From: Paraburkholderia fungorum
GTDB lineage: Bacteria; Pseudomonadota; Gammaproteobacteria; Burkholderiales; Burkholderiaceae
DNA length: 64,000 nucleotides
Direction of reading: 5' to 3'
NCBI RefSeq assembly: GCF_902833645.1
Contig: NZ_CADFGE010000006.1
Span: 248,001 to 312,000, forward strand
In this document: in pieces, positions 9,163-17,823 of the stretch
How the letters are laid out: each line of letters starts with the position of its first letter
Numbering within the stretch: position 1 is the stretch's first letter
The notes under the pieces: model-generated
Told to the model about the DNA's origin: nothing
Database searches by the model: none
The model's input: the letters and a program-made list of their open reading frames with translations, nothing else
Translations under genes and position numbers: made by a program

Positions 9163-10560
9163 TTACCCCCGGCCGCCCCGCGAGATTTCTTCACCGGCGC
9201 CATGCGGCATGCGCAGCGTCACCGGAATCGACGCGAACGAGCACAGGCCCACCACCAGGAACGCGGGCCAGAAATCCGACCACGTGATGCTCGGATGGCC
9301 ATGCAGTGCGCGCGAAATCTGCAGCACGATACCGCCTATCGTCACGCCCAGACCGAGCGACATCTGCTGCACTACGCTGCCGAGACTCGTGGCGCGTCCT
9401 ACATCGCGGCTGGCGATTTCCGCGTACGTCAGCGAGTTGAGACTCGTGAACTGCAGCGCCGGGAAGAAGCCGCCGAGCAGGACGACGAACCAGATGATCC
9501 AGGTCGGCGTGCCGGGAAAAAACAGTCCGCACGCGGCGATCGATATGCCTGAGAGCGCCGCGTTCACCACCAGCACCGAACGGAAGCCGAACCGATGAAG
9601 CACGCTTGACGCGACCGCACGCATGAACATGCCGCCGAATGCGGACGCGCAGGTGATCAGGCCGGACTCGAACGCGCTCATGCCGTGTCCTTCCTGCAGC
9701 ATGAGCGGCAGCAGAAACGGCAACGCGCCGAGGCCGATACGAAACAGCGATCCGCCGAGCACGCTCGCCTGGAAAGTCGGCACCTTGAAAAACCGCAGAT
9801 CCAGCAGCGGAAATTCAACGCGCTGCGCGTACACAACGTAGCCGAGAAGCAGAACGGCGCCGCTCGCGCACATGCCGAACGCGTTCTGATTCGAAATGAG
9901 TTCGCCGCCCACCAGCGACAGTCCGAGCAGAAGCAGCACCGCGCCGGCCGCCGACAGAAAGAAGCCAATCCAGTCGAGCGGCCCGGGATCCGGTTCGCGT
10001 GTGTTGGCGATATAGCGGTTGGTCAGATAGATGCCGAGAATGCCGATCGGCACGTTGATGAAGAAGATCAGACGCCAGTGCAGATAGGTGGTGATGAAGC
10101 CGCCGAGCAGCGGCCCGGCGGCCGGTCCGAGCAACGCGGGGACGCTCAGATAGTTCATCGCGCGGATGAAGTCGGACTTGTGCACCACGCGGAAGATGAT
10201 GATCCGCCCGACCGGCACCATCATCGCGCCGCCGACGCCTTGCACGAAGCGGGCGAGGGTGAAGGTGGGCAGGGAGTTCGACGCGGCGCACAGCAGCGAG
10301 CCGCCCACGAAAATGCCGATCGCGGTCCGGAAGACCGTGCGCGCGCCGAAGCGGTCGGCGAGCCAGCCGCATACCGGGATGAACACGCCGAGACCCAGCA
10401 CGTAGCTCGTTACCGCGATTTTCAGCGTGACCGGATCGCGCCCGAAATCGCGCGCCATGGCGGGCAGGGCGGTGACGATCACATTCGCATCGACGCTTTC
10501 CATGAACATCGCACATGCGACGATAAGGGGCGCAATCAGAGCTTTCTCGACGACGGTCAT
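9163..10560 (-). CDS. MFS drug/solute exporter, DHA2 (14-TM) family
   Basis: A 465-residue membrane protein. The N-terminal ESVDANVIVTALPAMARDFG matches the DHA2 helix 1 signature, and the loop 2-3 motif GWLADRFGARTVFR is the MFS motif A. LGPAAGPLLGGFITTYLHWRLIFFINVPIGI is the motif C antiporter signature of exporters. It is expected to expel hydrophobic compounds in exchange for protons. No periplasmic adaptor of EmrA type is adjacent. It converges with the GT2 gene; the 9038-9162 gap has no clear terminator. Confidence 0.88.
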   Translation of the reverse strand: MTVVEKALIAPLIVACAMFMESVDANVIVTALPAMARDFGRDPVTLKIAVTSYVLGLGVFIPVCGWLADRFGARTVFRTAIGIFVGGSLLCAASNSLPTFTLARFVQGVGGAMMVPVGRIIIFRVVHKSDFIRAMNYLSVPALLGPAAGPLLGGFITTYLHWRLIFFINVPIGILGIYLTNRYIANTREPDPGPLDWIGFFLSAAGAVLLLLGLSLVGGELISNQNAFGMCASGAVLLLGYVVYAQRVEFPLLDLRFFKVPTFQASVLGGSLFRIGLGALPFLLPLMLQEGHGMSAFESGLITCASAFGGMFMRAVASSVLHRFGFRSVLVVNAALSGISIAACGLFFPGTPTWIIWFVVLLGGFFPALQFTSLNSLTYAEIASRDVGRATSLGSVVQQMSLGLGVTIGGIVLQISRALHGHPSITWSDFWPAFLVVGLCSFASIPVTLRMPHGAGEEISRGGRG

Positions 10561-10733
10561 GGAGGAGAGGCGATCTGCGGCGGGTGGTCGCAGGCAAAGG
10601 CGTCATTATTGCACCTGTACGGTGCGGATGGTTAATTGCGCGCCGCCGATGCGCCAACTGATGCCGCCCTTTTTGTGGACTGTGCGGGTATGGGCGTCGG
10701 CGCCGCGCAACATGCCGGCAATATTATTGATAT

Positions 10734-10761
10734 TTGTTGCGGCGCGGCATGAGAGGGCTAT
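10734..10761 (+). promoter_or_regulatory. Sigma-70 promoter of the 50-residue ORF
   Basis: A perfect -10 TATAAT (10756-10761) lies 16 bp after a weak -35 TTGTTG (10734-10739). It is followed by an AT-rich initial transcribed region with two direct CCCTA repeats and then the AGGAG of the small gene, about 45 nt downstream. Confidence 0.55.
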
Positions 10762-10805
10762 AATCGGGTTATTCCCTAGGTATAAACCCTATACAGGAGT
10801 CCGTC

Positions 10806-10958
10806 ATGAACACTGCATCCAACGCCGCTACCGTCCGCACCGCAACTCCCGCCAACACCACGTGGCTGGGCAAGCTCCGCGCACTGGCTCTGCACGCGCT
10901 CAACCTGCATCTGCAAACCTGCGCTGTGCTGGCCGAAGCGCATCGCCGCCCGCAGTAA
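10806..10958 (+). CDS. Small protein, 50 residues, unknown function
   Basis: The ATG at 10806 follows AGGAG with 7-nt spacing and a consensus TATAAT promoter 45 bp upstream, so expression is likely. The product is an Ala/Thr-rich N-terminus followed by an amphipathic helix (WLGKLRALALHALNLHLQ) and a His/Arg tail. It has no signal peptide and no cysteine motif beyond one Cys. I do not recognise the family. The helix could bind membrane or a protein partner. Confidence 0.6.
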   Translation: MNTASNAATVRTATPANTTWLGKLRALALHALNLHLQTCAVLAEAHRRPQ

Positions 10959-10998
10959 GCGTCTCACTAACGGCTGATAGTACGGCTGGTAGTTATCG

Positions 10999-11112
10999 TT
11001 ACGGCCTGGAATCCGGAACACCAGGCAGGTCGTTGTCTCGCGCGTAGGGCGTGCCGTCAGGATCGATCAGGCGAGCCCCCGCTGTCGTCAGTTGCCGGGC
11101 GCAATGAATCAC
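10999..11112 (-). CDS. Possible 37-residue ORF or C-terminal gene remnant
   Basis: A GTG-started frame (11112) closed upstream by a TAG three codons away encodes about 37 residues ending GTPYARDNDLPGVPDSRP, which looks like real protein sequence rather than a shadow. No good ribosome site precedes it. It may be the surviving tail of a degraded gene. Low confidence. Confidence 0.2.
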   Translation of the reverse strand: MIHCARQLTTAGARLIDPDGTPYARDNDLPGVPDSRP

Positions 11113-11220
11113 TTCGCCCTAGGCCGCGCAAATTGCACGCGCGACGTCACGGCCTTCATCCAGGCAGCTTCCCGCTGCCGGCTCCGGGCTTGCGGCGTCG
11201 GAAGCCCGGTCCTGCGGGCA

Positions 11221-11349
11221 TTAATCGCTGATGCGCGATGAAACCGGACGTTCTTTGGTCGCTCGCGCGGACAGTGCGCTAATGAGAAGCGCCATCGATA
11301 CCAGTCCGACCAGATAGATCCCCGCAATCACCCAATCCTGTTCCGCCAT
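11221..11349 (-). CDS. Small single-pass membrane protein, 42 residues
   Basis: Three in-frame ATGs (11355, 11352, 11349) follow the ribosome site AAGGGG; the last has the best spacing (7 nt). The product begins MAEQDWVIAGIYLVGLVSMA, giving one hydrophobic helix (about residues 7-28), and then a basic tail rich in Arg, Lys and Ser. N-out/C-in topology is expected from the positive tail. I do not recognise the family. It lies between the 50-residue gene and mprF, both facing the other way. Confidence 0.55.
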   Translation of the reverse strand: MAEQDWVIAGIYLVGLVSMALLISALSARATKERPVSSRISD

Positions 11350-11762
11350 CATCATTCCCCTTCAATTGCCGCCGTTCAGGCTACGAAATCCCGGCATTGC
11401 GCCGTGCTATTGATCTCGATTACGGCACGCGAGGCGAAAATCTTGATGGATAAAATCAGCCTTTAAATCAGTGCGCGATCGGCTGATTACGACGGGGCGC
11501 CAAATCTTCGTCTCGGTATCTTCAATAAACGTTTAAAATTCTCCCCCCTGTCGAGGCTCGCGGTCCGTATCGGCACGGCAAACCAATCGGCAACTTCGAC
11601 CGTTTGATGGGCGCAAGTTGCGCCGTCATGCCACGAAGCGTGTTCGGCTTCCTTCACCGATCCAGGTTAAAACCCGACGAACTGAATGACATTGGCTGAC
11701 AGTGTCAACCTTTTTAACGCTTTGCCGTTATCCATTTGTAATCGCCAGAGTGAGGCGACGCC
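11350..11762. other. Intergenic region upstream of mprF
   Basis: No gene seen. The stretch is AT-richer than its surroundings and probably holds the mprF-acvB promoter. An inverted repeat AATCAGC (11454-11460) / GCTGATT (11482-11488) with a 21-bp spacer could be an operator. lpiA homologues in rhizobia are low-pH inducible; nothing here proves the same control. Confidence 0.35.
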
Positions 11763-14408
11763 GTGGCAGACGATCCGTCGCCACGACAGCTCCAGGCAAG
11801 GCTCGCATTGACCATGTTCCACCGATATAACAACAGGTTCGACCGGCTAGGCGCGATGTTCGACCGAGTGTCCCGCGTGCTTGGCAAGCGCAGCATTCTC
11901 TCGCCCGTGCTCGCACTCGTCATTTGCGGGTTGCTGCTAGTCGTACTCCAACATCTCTCGCAAGCAGTCGACTATCGCTCGGTCGTGCGCCAGCTCCGTC
12001 ACCTGACGGCAGGCGAGTGGGCCGCGGCGCTCGGCGCGACCGCGCTCAGCTATGTCGCGCTGGTCGGACGCGACGCGGTCGGCTTGCGCTACCTCGGCGC
12101 CGTGGTGCCGCGCGCCGCGCTGTGGATTGGCGCGACCGCGGGTTCCGCGCTCGGCAATGTCACCGGCTTTGGCGCATTGACGGGCGGCGCCGTGCGTGCG
12201 CGCGTCTACGGGGTGTCGAATGTCACGCCCGCGCAGATCGGCCGCATGACCGTGTTCACGAGCGTCTCGCTGGCGCTCGCGCTGGTGCTGATGACGGCGC
12301 TCGGCATGGTGTGCCTCGCCGACCCGCTCGCGGCGATGCTGCATCTTGCGCCGCTTACGCTGCGTTGGAGCGGCGCCGCGGTGCTGGCCGTGCTCGGACT
12401 CGCGGCGGCCGCCTGCCGTCGCGAAACGCGCCCGGTCCGCACGCGCTGGCAGTGGCTGTCGTTCGATATCCCGGCGCGCCGCGATCTGCTCGCCCAGGTG
12501 GCCCTCGCCGTACTCGACGTGGTGGCCGCGGGCCTCGCGCTGTGGGCGCTGCTGCCGCATGCGGATGTCGGCTTCGTGACCTTCATCACCGTCTATGCCG
12601 CCGCGATGCTGCTCGGCCTGATCGGCCACACGCCCGGCGGCGTCGGCGTATTCGAAGCCGCCATGGTGTTCACGCTGAACGGCAGCGTGCAAACGCATCA
12701 GATGGTCGCGGCGCTGCTCGCCTATCGCGCGATTTACTTCGGTGTCCCGCTGATCGTCTCGGCGGCGCTGCTTGCCGGTTTCGAAGGCCGCGCGTTGAAA
12801 AGCCGTTTTTCGCTGCAGCATGCGGCGGCCGCGTCGAAACTCGCACCGCTGTTTCTGAGCCTGGTGACGTTCGTGGTCGGCGGCATGCTGGTGATTTCCA
12901 GCGCCACGCCCGCGTTCTGGCACCGCATCCGGATTCTGCGCGACGTGCTGCCGCTATGGGTGCTCGAAAGCTCGCAGATGCTGTGCAGCGTGCTCGGCGT
13001 GCTGCTGCTGTTCGTCGCGCGCGGCTTGCTGCGGCGTCTGGATGCCGCGTGGTGGATGACGCTGCTGCTGGCGGTATTGAGCCTCGCGCTGTCGTTGACC
13101 AAAGGACTTGCGTTTGTGGAAGCGGGCGTGCTCGGTATGCTGATCGCGCTGCTGCTGTCTACGCGTCGCCGCTTCAATCGTCATTCGTCGCTGTTCGCCG
13201 AGCGCTTTACGATGAGCTGGCTGGTGTCGGTGGCGATGGTGCTCGCGCTCGCGGTGTGGGTGATGCTGTTTGCGTTCCGCGACGTGCCTTATACGCGCGA
13301 CCTATGGTGGCAATTCGCTTTCGACGAACGCGCCCCGCGTGCGCTGCGTGCGACGCTGGCCGCCAGCCTGTTTGCCGCGACGTTCGCGTTCTGGCAGTTG
13401 CTGCGTCCCGCGGCCGGCCGTTTCGTCATGCCCCCGGCGCAAGATCTGCAGGATGCGGCGCGTATCGTGCGGGCGCAGGAGCGCAGCGACGCCGGGCTCG
13501 CGCTGATGGGCGACAAGAGCTTTCTCTTTTCCGAATCGCGCGAGGCGTTCCTGATGTACGCGAAAAATGGCCGCACGTGGGCCGCGCTTCATGATCCGGT
13601 TGGCCCGCGCGAGGAGTGGGCCGGCTTGATCAGCAAGTTTGTCGCGCTTGCGCACACGCACGGCGGCCGCGCCGCGTTCTATCAAGTGCGTGCCAACGCG
13701 CTGCCGCTTTACCTCGACGCCGGCCTCACGCTGATGAAACTGGGCGAAGAGGCTCACGTGGTGCTCGACGATTTCGATCTGAAGGGCTCGCATCGCGCGC
13801 ATTTGCGCTATGCGCTCAAGCGTGGCGAGCGTGATGGTTTTGCCGTCGAAGTGATCGATCAGGCCGACGTGCCGGCGTCGCTCGAAACGCTGCGCGAGAT
13901 TTCCGATGGCTGGCTCGACAGCCGCGACGCGCGCGAAAAGAGCTTCTCCGTAGCCGCGTTCACCGACGAGTACCTCGCCGCGCAATCCGTGATGCTGGTG
14001 CGCCAGAACGGCGAACCGGTGGCTTTCGTGACCTACATGACGACCGATCTGAACACCGAGGCGACGGTCGGCGTGATGCGCCACGTGGAAAGCGCATCGC
14101 CGTATGCGATGGAGTATCTGTTCACCCAACTGGCGCTGCATCTGAAGCAGGCGGGTTTCCGTTCGCTCAGTCTCGGCATCGCGCCGCTCTCCGGCATGCA
14201 GCCGACGCCGCTCGCGTCGCGCTGGCATCGGCTGGCGGGCATCGTGTGGCGCTTCGGCGGCCGCTTCTATAACTTCCGCGGACTGCGAGCTTTCAAGAGC
14301 AAGTTCCAGCCGCATTGGGAGCCGCGCTATCTCGCGGCGTCGGGTTCGATGAGCGTGTTCTTCACGCTCGCGGACCTGTCATTGCTGGCAGGAGGCCGGC
14401 GTTCATGA
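11763..14408 (+). CDS. mprF: Bifunctional lysylphosphatidylglycerol flippase/synthetase MprF (LpiA)
   Basis: An 881-residue membrane protein. The N-terminal half (about 30-360) is the multi-pass flippase domain, with GNVTGFGALTGGAVRARVYG and GHTPGGVGVFEA, both MprF hallmarks; further helices follow to about residue 560. The C-terminal soluble DUF2156 domain (about 570-870), with GDKSFLFSES, transfers lysine from Lys-tRNA to phosphatidylglycerol, lowering the negative charge of the membrane against cationic peptides and acid. I chose the GTG at 11763 because GAGG lies 7 nt before it; an ATG at 11814 is the alternative. It overlaps acvB by ATGA, the lpiA-acvB arrangement known from rhizobia and Agrobacterium. 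Confidence 0.93.
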   Translation: MADDPSPRQLQARLALTMFHRYNNRFDRLGAMFDRVSRVLGKRSILSPVLALVICGLLLVVLQHLSQAVDYRSVVRQLRHLTAGEWAAALGATALSYVALVGRDAVGLRYLGAVVPRAALWIGATAGSALGNVTGFGALTGGAVRARVYGVSNVTPAQIGRMTVFTSVSLALALVLMTALGMVCLADPLAAMLHLAPLTLRWSGAAVLAVLGLAAAACRRETRPVRTRWQWLSFDIPARRDLLAQVALAVLDVVAAGLALWALLPHADVGFVTFITVYAAAMLLGLIGHTPGGVGVFEAAMVFTLNGSVQTHQMVAALLAYRAIYFGVPLIVSAALLAGFEGRALKSRFSLQHAAAASKLAPLFLSLVTFVVGGMLVISSATPAFWHRIRILRDVLPLWVLESSQMLCSVLGVLLLFVARGLLRRLDAAWWMTLLLAVLSLALSLTKGLAFVEAGVLGMLIALLLSTRRRFNRHSSLFAERFTMSWLVSVAMVLALAVWVMLFAFRDVPYTRDLWWQFAFDERAPRALRATLAASLFAATFAFWQLLRPAAGRFVMPPAQDLQDAARIVRAQERSDAGLALMGDKSFLFSESREAFLMYAKNGRTWAALHDPVGPREEWAGLISKFVALAHTHGGRAAFYQVRANALPLYLDAGLTLMKLGEEAHVVLDDFDLKGSHRAHLRYALKRGERDGFAVEVIDQADVPASLETLREISDGWLDSRDAREKSFSVAAFTDEYLAAQSVMLVRQNGEPVAFVTYMTTDLNTEATVGVMRHVESASPYAMEYLFTQLALHLKQAGFRSLSLGIAPLSGMQPTPLASRWHRLAGIVWRFGGRFYNFRGLRAFKSKFQPHWEPRYLAASGSMSVFFTLADLSLLAGGRRS

Positions 14409-15688
14409 CATTGCAACCGTTTTTCAGGCTCGCCATGGCGGCGAGCCTCGTTGCTGGCAGCACCGCTGCTTGCGCCGCAACCACCACCACTACCACCGCT
14501 ACCACCACCGTACCCGGCGGCCGTTATGGCGACGTAACGGTGACGCAGCCGGCCGGCCCCTTGCGCGGCCTGGTGGTGCTGTACTCACCGGCGAGCGGCT
14601 GGAGTGCCGCCGACCAGCAAACCGCCGATGCGCTCGCGAAGGCGGGCGCAATGACCGTCGGCGTGGATACGGCGCGCTATGCGGCCAATCTGAGCGCGAA
14701 AAAAGAAACCTGTCATCAACTGGTGGGCGATGCTGAAGCGCTGAGCCATCAACTCGAACGGCAATCGCAATCGAGCCGCTATTTCGCGCCGATCGTCGCC
14801 GGTACGGGGCAGGGCGCGACGCTGGCGATGCACGTGCTGGAGCAGGCGCCGTCGAATACGGTAGCCGGCGCGGTTTCGGTGGACGCCGAGCGCAATCTGG
14901 ATCCGCGCTTTCAACCGTGCCCGCCGGACCCGACGATCATCCGCGACAAAGTGCCGGGCTTCGTCGAAAAGGCGACGCCTGGCAACGGCGATCGCACGCA
15001 ACTCGTGGCGTTGGTGACGCGGCATTTGCAGACGACCCCGGCGAGCGAAGACGACGTCTCCGATCTGCCGCTGATCGAATTGCCGGCGGCGCATCCGAAC
15101 GGCCTGATGGCGATTGTGATTTCCGGCGACGGCGGTTGGCGCGATCTCGACAAGACCATCTCGCTCGCGTTGCAGAAAGACGGCGTTTCGGTGGTCGGCA
15201 TCGACAGTCTGCGCTATTTCTGGAGCGAGAAAACCCCGGCGCAGACGAGCCGCGATCTCGCGCGCGTGATGCAAACCTACGGGACGCGCTGGCATGCGGA
15301 GCATATTGCGCTCGTCGGCTATTCGTTTGGCGCCGACGTGATGCCGTTCGCCTATAACCGTTTGCCCGAGGCGCTGCGCGCGAAGGTGTCGCTGATTGCG
15401 TTGCTGGGCTTCGCGCCCGACGCCGATTTCCAGATTCGTGTGGGCGGCTGGCTTGGTATGCCGGCAAGCGATAAGGCCTTGAAGGTGCAGCCCGAACTGA
15501 CGCGTGTACCGCCTGCGATCGTGCAGTGCTTCTACGGTGAAGAAGAGAAGGACACCTTGTGTCCGACGCTGGCCCAAACTGGCGTCACGGTGATTCGCAC
15601 GTCGGGCGATCATCACTTTGGGCGCGACTACAACGCGCTGGAACGGCGCATTCTGGACGCCTTCAAGAAACAAAGCGGCGTGCGGTAA
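14405..15688 (+). CDS. acvB: AcvB/VirJ-type periplasmic serine hydrolase (lysyl-PG hydrolase)
   Basis: About 427 residues with a Sec signal peptide (cleavage near AACA-A) and then a Thr-run encoded by an ACC repeat. The N-terminal half is a degenerate copy of the hydrolase fold. The C-terminal half carries the VirJ signature with the nucleophile elbow GYSFG and a downstream GDHHFG supplying the His. In Agrobacterium, AcvB hydrolyses lysyl-phosphatidylglycerol and is encoded next to the MprF homologue LpiA. The start codon lies inside the mprF stop here, so synthesis and turnover of lysyl-PG are made together. Confidence 0.9.
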   Translation: MTLQPFFRLAMAASLVAGSTAACAATTTTTTATTTVPGGRYGDVTVTQPAGPLRGLVVLYSPASGWSAADQQTADALAKAGAMTVGVDTARYAANLSAKKETCHQLVGDAEALSHQLERQSQSSRYFAPIVAGTGQGATLAMHVLEQAPSNTVAGAVSVDAERNLDPRFQPCPPDPTIIRDKVPGFVEKATPGNGDRTQLVALVTRHLQTTPASEDDVSDLPLIELPAAHPNGLMAIVISGDGGWRDLDKTISLALQKDGVSVVGIDSLRYFWSEKTPAQTSRDLARVMQTYGTRWHAEHIALVGYSFGADVMPFAYNRLPEALRAKVSLIALLGFAPDADFQIRVGGWLGMPASDKALKVQPELTRVPPAIVQCFYGEEEKDTLCPTLAQTGVTVIRTSGDHHFGRDYNALERRILDAFKKQSGVR

Positions 15689-15770
15689 TGCGTCCGTCCG
15701 TATGACGCGTGTCGCTGGCGGTGCGCGTCATACAGGCTCAGGCGGCGCTGCCCGATCTGGCTAGCAGGGA

Positions 15771-15799
15771 TTGACAAAGGCCGCCAAGTCAACGAAGAT
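15771..15799 (+). promoter_or_regulatory. Predicted ilvA promoter, giving a leaderless leader peptide
   Basis: A perfect -35 TTGACA (15771-15776) is followed after 17 bp by a -10-like GAAGAT (15794-15799). Transcription would start about 7 nt later, at or next to the A of the leader-peptide ATG (15807), so the leader may be translated from a leaderless mRNA. Confidence 0.5.
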
Positions 15800-15806
15800 C
15801 GTCCGC

Positions 15807-15869
15807 ATGAACTGCCTCGACATCCGTATTGCGCTGATTATTAGCACCATTCATCGAATGGTGGGTTAG
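15807..15869 (+). CDS. ilvA leader peptide (attenuator), 20 residues
   Basis: A 20-residue frame with five Ile, two Leu, one Val and one Thr, including consecutive Ile codons (ATT ATT at 15837-15842) inside IRIALIIS. Isoleucine is the end product controlling threonine deaminase, so ribosome stalling at these codons would report Ile-tRNA shortage. The stop TAG (15867-15869) lies in the antiterminator strand. The frame, the overlapping hairpins and the terminator just before ilvA together make a classical attenuation leader. Confidence 0.75.
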   Translation: MNCLDIRIALIISTIHRMVG

Positions 15870-15920
15870 CGCGCGTCTGATCGCAGTGACAATAACCCGC
15901 CCCACGAGGCGGGTTTTTTT
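15845..15920 (+). terminator. ilvA attenuator: pause hairpin, antiterminator and Rho-independent terminator
   Basis: Segment 1 CACCATTC (15845-15852) pairs with segment 2 GAATGGTG (15856-15863). Segment 2 (15860-15868) can instead pair with segment 3 TAACCCGCC (15893-15901), a 9-bp helix with one G-U. Segment 3 AACCCGCC (15894-15901) pairs with segment 4 GGCGGGTT (15908-15915), followed by a run of seven T to 15920. The pairings 1:2, 2:3 and 3:4 exclude one another exactly as in trp and ilv attenuators. Confidence 0.8.
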
Positions 15921-15988
15921 ATGTCCGCTTGCTGCCTGCCTCCTGGTGATCTCTCTGTTGATTTGCCCTTGCCGCCCAGGAGCTTGCC

Positions 15989-17560
15989 TTGCCGTTACAC
16001 GAACTCAATCAGGTTGCCGAAGCCGCTGACAGCGTGAGCTTGCGCCACGACTACCTGAAGAAAATCCTGACCGCGCGCGTCTACGACGTGGCCCGCGAGA
16101 CCGAACTCGAACGCGCGCCGAATCTGTCGGCGCGCCTGTCCAATCCGGTTTATCTGAAGCGCGAGGACAACCAGCCGGTGTTCTCCTTCAAGGTGCGCGG
16201 CGCCTACAACAAGATGGCGCACATCCCGGCGGACGCGCTCGAGCGCGGCGTGATTACCGCATCGGCGGGCAATCATGCGCAGGGCGTCGCGCTGTCGGCG
16301 GCGCGCATGGGCGTGAAGGCGATCATCGTGGTGCCGGTGACCACCCCGCAGGTGAAGGTCGACGCCGTGCGTGCGCATGGCGGGGCAACGGTCGAAGTCG
16401 TGCAGTTCGGCGAGTCCTATAGCGATGCGTACGGACATGCGGTGAAGCTGCAGGAGGAGCGCGGCCTGACCTTCGTTCACCCGTTCGACGATCCGTATGT
16501 GATCGCCGGTCAGGGCACGGTCGCGATGGAGATTCTCAGCCAGCATCAGGGCCCGATCCACGCGATCTTCGTGCCGATCGGCGGCGGCGGACTCGCGGCA
16601 GGCGTCGCGGCATACGTGAAATCGGTGCGCCCGGAGATCAGGGTGATCGGCGTGCAGACCGACGACTCGTGCGCGATGGCCGCCTCGCTGAAAGCGGGCG
16701 AACGGGTCACGTTGAACGAAGTCGGGCTGTTTTCGGACGGCACGGCCGTCAAGCTGGTGGGCGACGAGACCTTCCGCCTGTGCCGCGATTATCTCGACGA
16801 CGTGCTGCTCGTGAATACCGATGCGCTGTGCGCCGCGATCAAGGATGTGTTCCAGGACACCCGCAGCGTGCTGGAGCCGGCCGGCGCACTGGCCGTGGCG
16901 GGCGCCAAACAGTATGCCGAGCGCGAGGGCCTTGAAAACCAGACGCTGATCGCGATCACGTCAGGCGCGAACATGAACTTCGACCGCATGCGTTTCGTGG
17001 CCGAGCGCGCCGAAGTCGGCGAGGCGCGCGAAGCGGTGTTCGCGGTGACGATTCCCGAAGAGCGCGGCAGCTTCCGCCGCTTCTGCGAGCTGGTAGGCAC
17101 CCGCAGCGTCACCGAGTTCAATTACCGGATTGCGGATGCCAACTCCGCCCATATCTTTGTCGGCGTACAGATCCGCAACCGCAGCGAGTCGGCGCAGATC
17201 GCCGGCGCGTTCGAAGCACACGGCTTCGCCACCGTCGATCTGACTTTCGACGAACTGTCGAAGCAGCACATCCGCTACATGGTCGGCGGCCGCTCGCCGC
17301 TGGCGCACGACGAACGCCTGTTCCGCTTCGAGTTTCCGGAGCGTCCGGGTGCGCTGATGAAGTTCCTGTCGTCGATGGCGCCGAACTGGAATATCAGCCT
17401 GTTCCACTACCGCAATCAGGGCGCGGACTACAGTTCGATCCTGGTCGGCATCCAGGTGCCGGAGAGCGAGAACCGCGAGTTCGACCGCTTTCTCGCGACG
17501 CTGGGTTATCCGAACTGGGAAGAGACGCAGAATCCGGCGTACCGATTTTTCCTCGCGTAA
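15989..17560 (+). CDS. ilvA: Threonine ammonia-lyase, biosynthetic (threonine deaminase)
   Basis: A 523-residue PLP enzyme converting threonine to 2-oxobutyrate, the committed step to isoleucine. The N-terminal catalytic domain contains the PLP lysine in VFSFKVRGAYNK (about residue 66), SAGNHAQGVA, and the phosphate loop PIGGGGLAAG. The C-terminal half has two ACT-like regulatory repeats (EERGSFRRFCELVG and FPERPGALMKFL), marking the Ile-feedback-regulated biosynthetic form rather than the short catabolic one. It starts with TTG at 15989, supported by AGGAG (15978-15982) with 6-nt spacing; no ATG fits. The attenuator lies directly upstream. Confidence 0.95.
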   Translation: MPLHELNQVAEAADSVSLRHDYLKKILTARVYDVARETELERAPNLSARLSNPVYLKREDNQPVFSFKVRGAYNKMAHIPADALERGVITASAGNHAQGVALSAARMGVKAIIVVPVTTPQVKVDAVRAHGGATVEVVQFGESYSDAYGHAVKLQEERGLTFVHPFDDPYVIAGQGTVAMEILSQHQGPIHAIFVPIGGGGLAAGVAAYVKSVRPEIRVIGVQTDDSCAMAASLKAGERVTLNEVGLFSDGTAVKLVGDETFRLCRDYLDDVLLVNTDALCAAIKDVFQDTRSVLEPAGALAVAGAKQYAEREGLENQTLIAITSGANMNFDRMRFVAERAEVGEAREAVFAVTIPEERGSFRRFCELVGTRSVTEFNYRIADANSAHIFVGVQIRNRSESAQIAGAFEAHGFATVDLTFDELSKQHIRYMVGGRSPLAHDERLFRFEFPERPGALMKFLSSMAPNWNISLFHYRNQGADYSSILVGIQVPESENREFDRFLATLGYPNWEETQNPAYRFFLA

Positions 17561-17719
17561 GCCGACGTTGCAAGGGGCGCAGGAACGGATCGGGGTTTAC
17601 CTCAATGCCTCGCAAAACCATATGCCTGGTCGTCGCTCAGCCGACCAGGCGCGATCGCCGTCTGGACAACGCCCGAGCGCATTAGCGCGCCATAGGACGG
17701 CCCAAACCGATGCATTCAA

Positions 17720-17736
17720 TATCTCAAAACTAGATA
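17720..17736 (+). promoter_or_regulatory. Candidate operator upstream of pobA
   Basis: TATCT-N7-AGATA contains ATC-N9-GAT, a pattern seen in LysR-type binding sites. It lies about 90 bp before the pobA start. No regulator gene is adjacent, so the binding protein is unknown. Confidence 0.35.
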
Positions 17737-17823
17737 ACGCATATCCGCCATATCGCGTTGCGCGATACAGCGCATGATTGTCAAACTGCGTGCAAATCAA
17801 TCGCCGCATTCAGGAGACAACTC

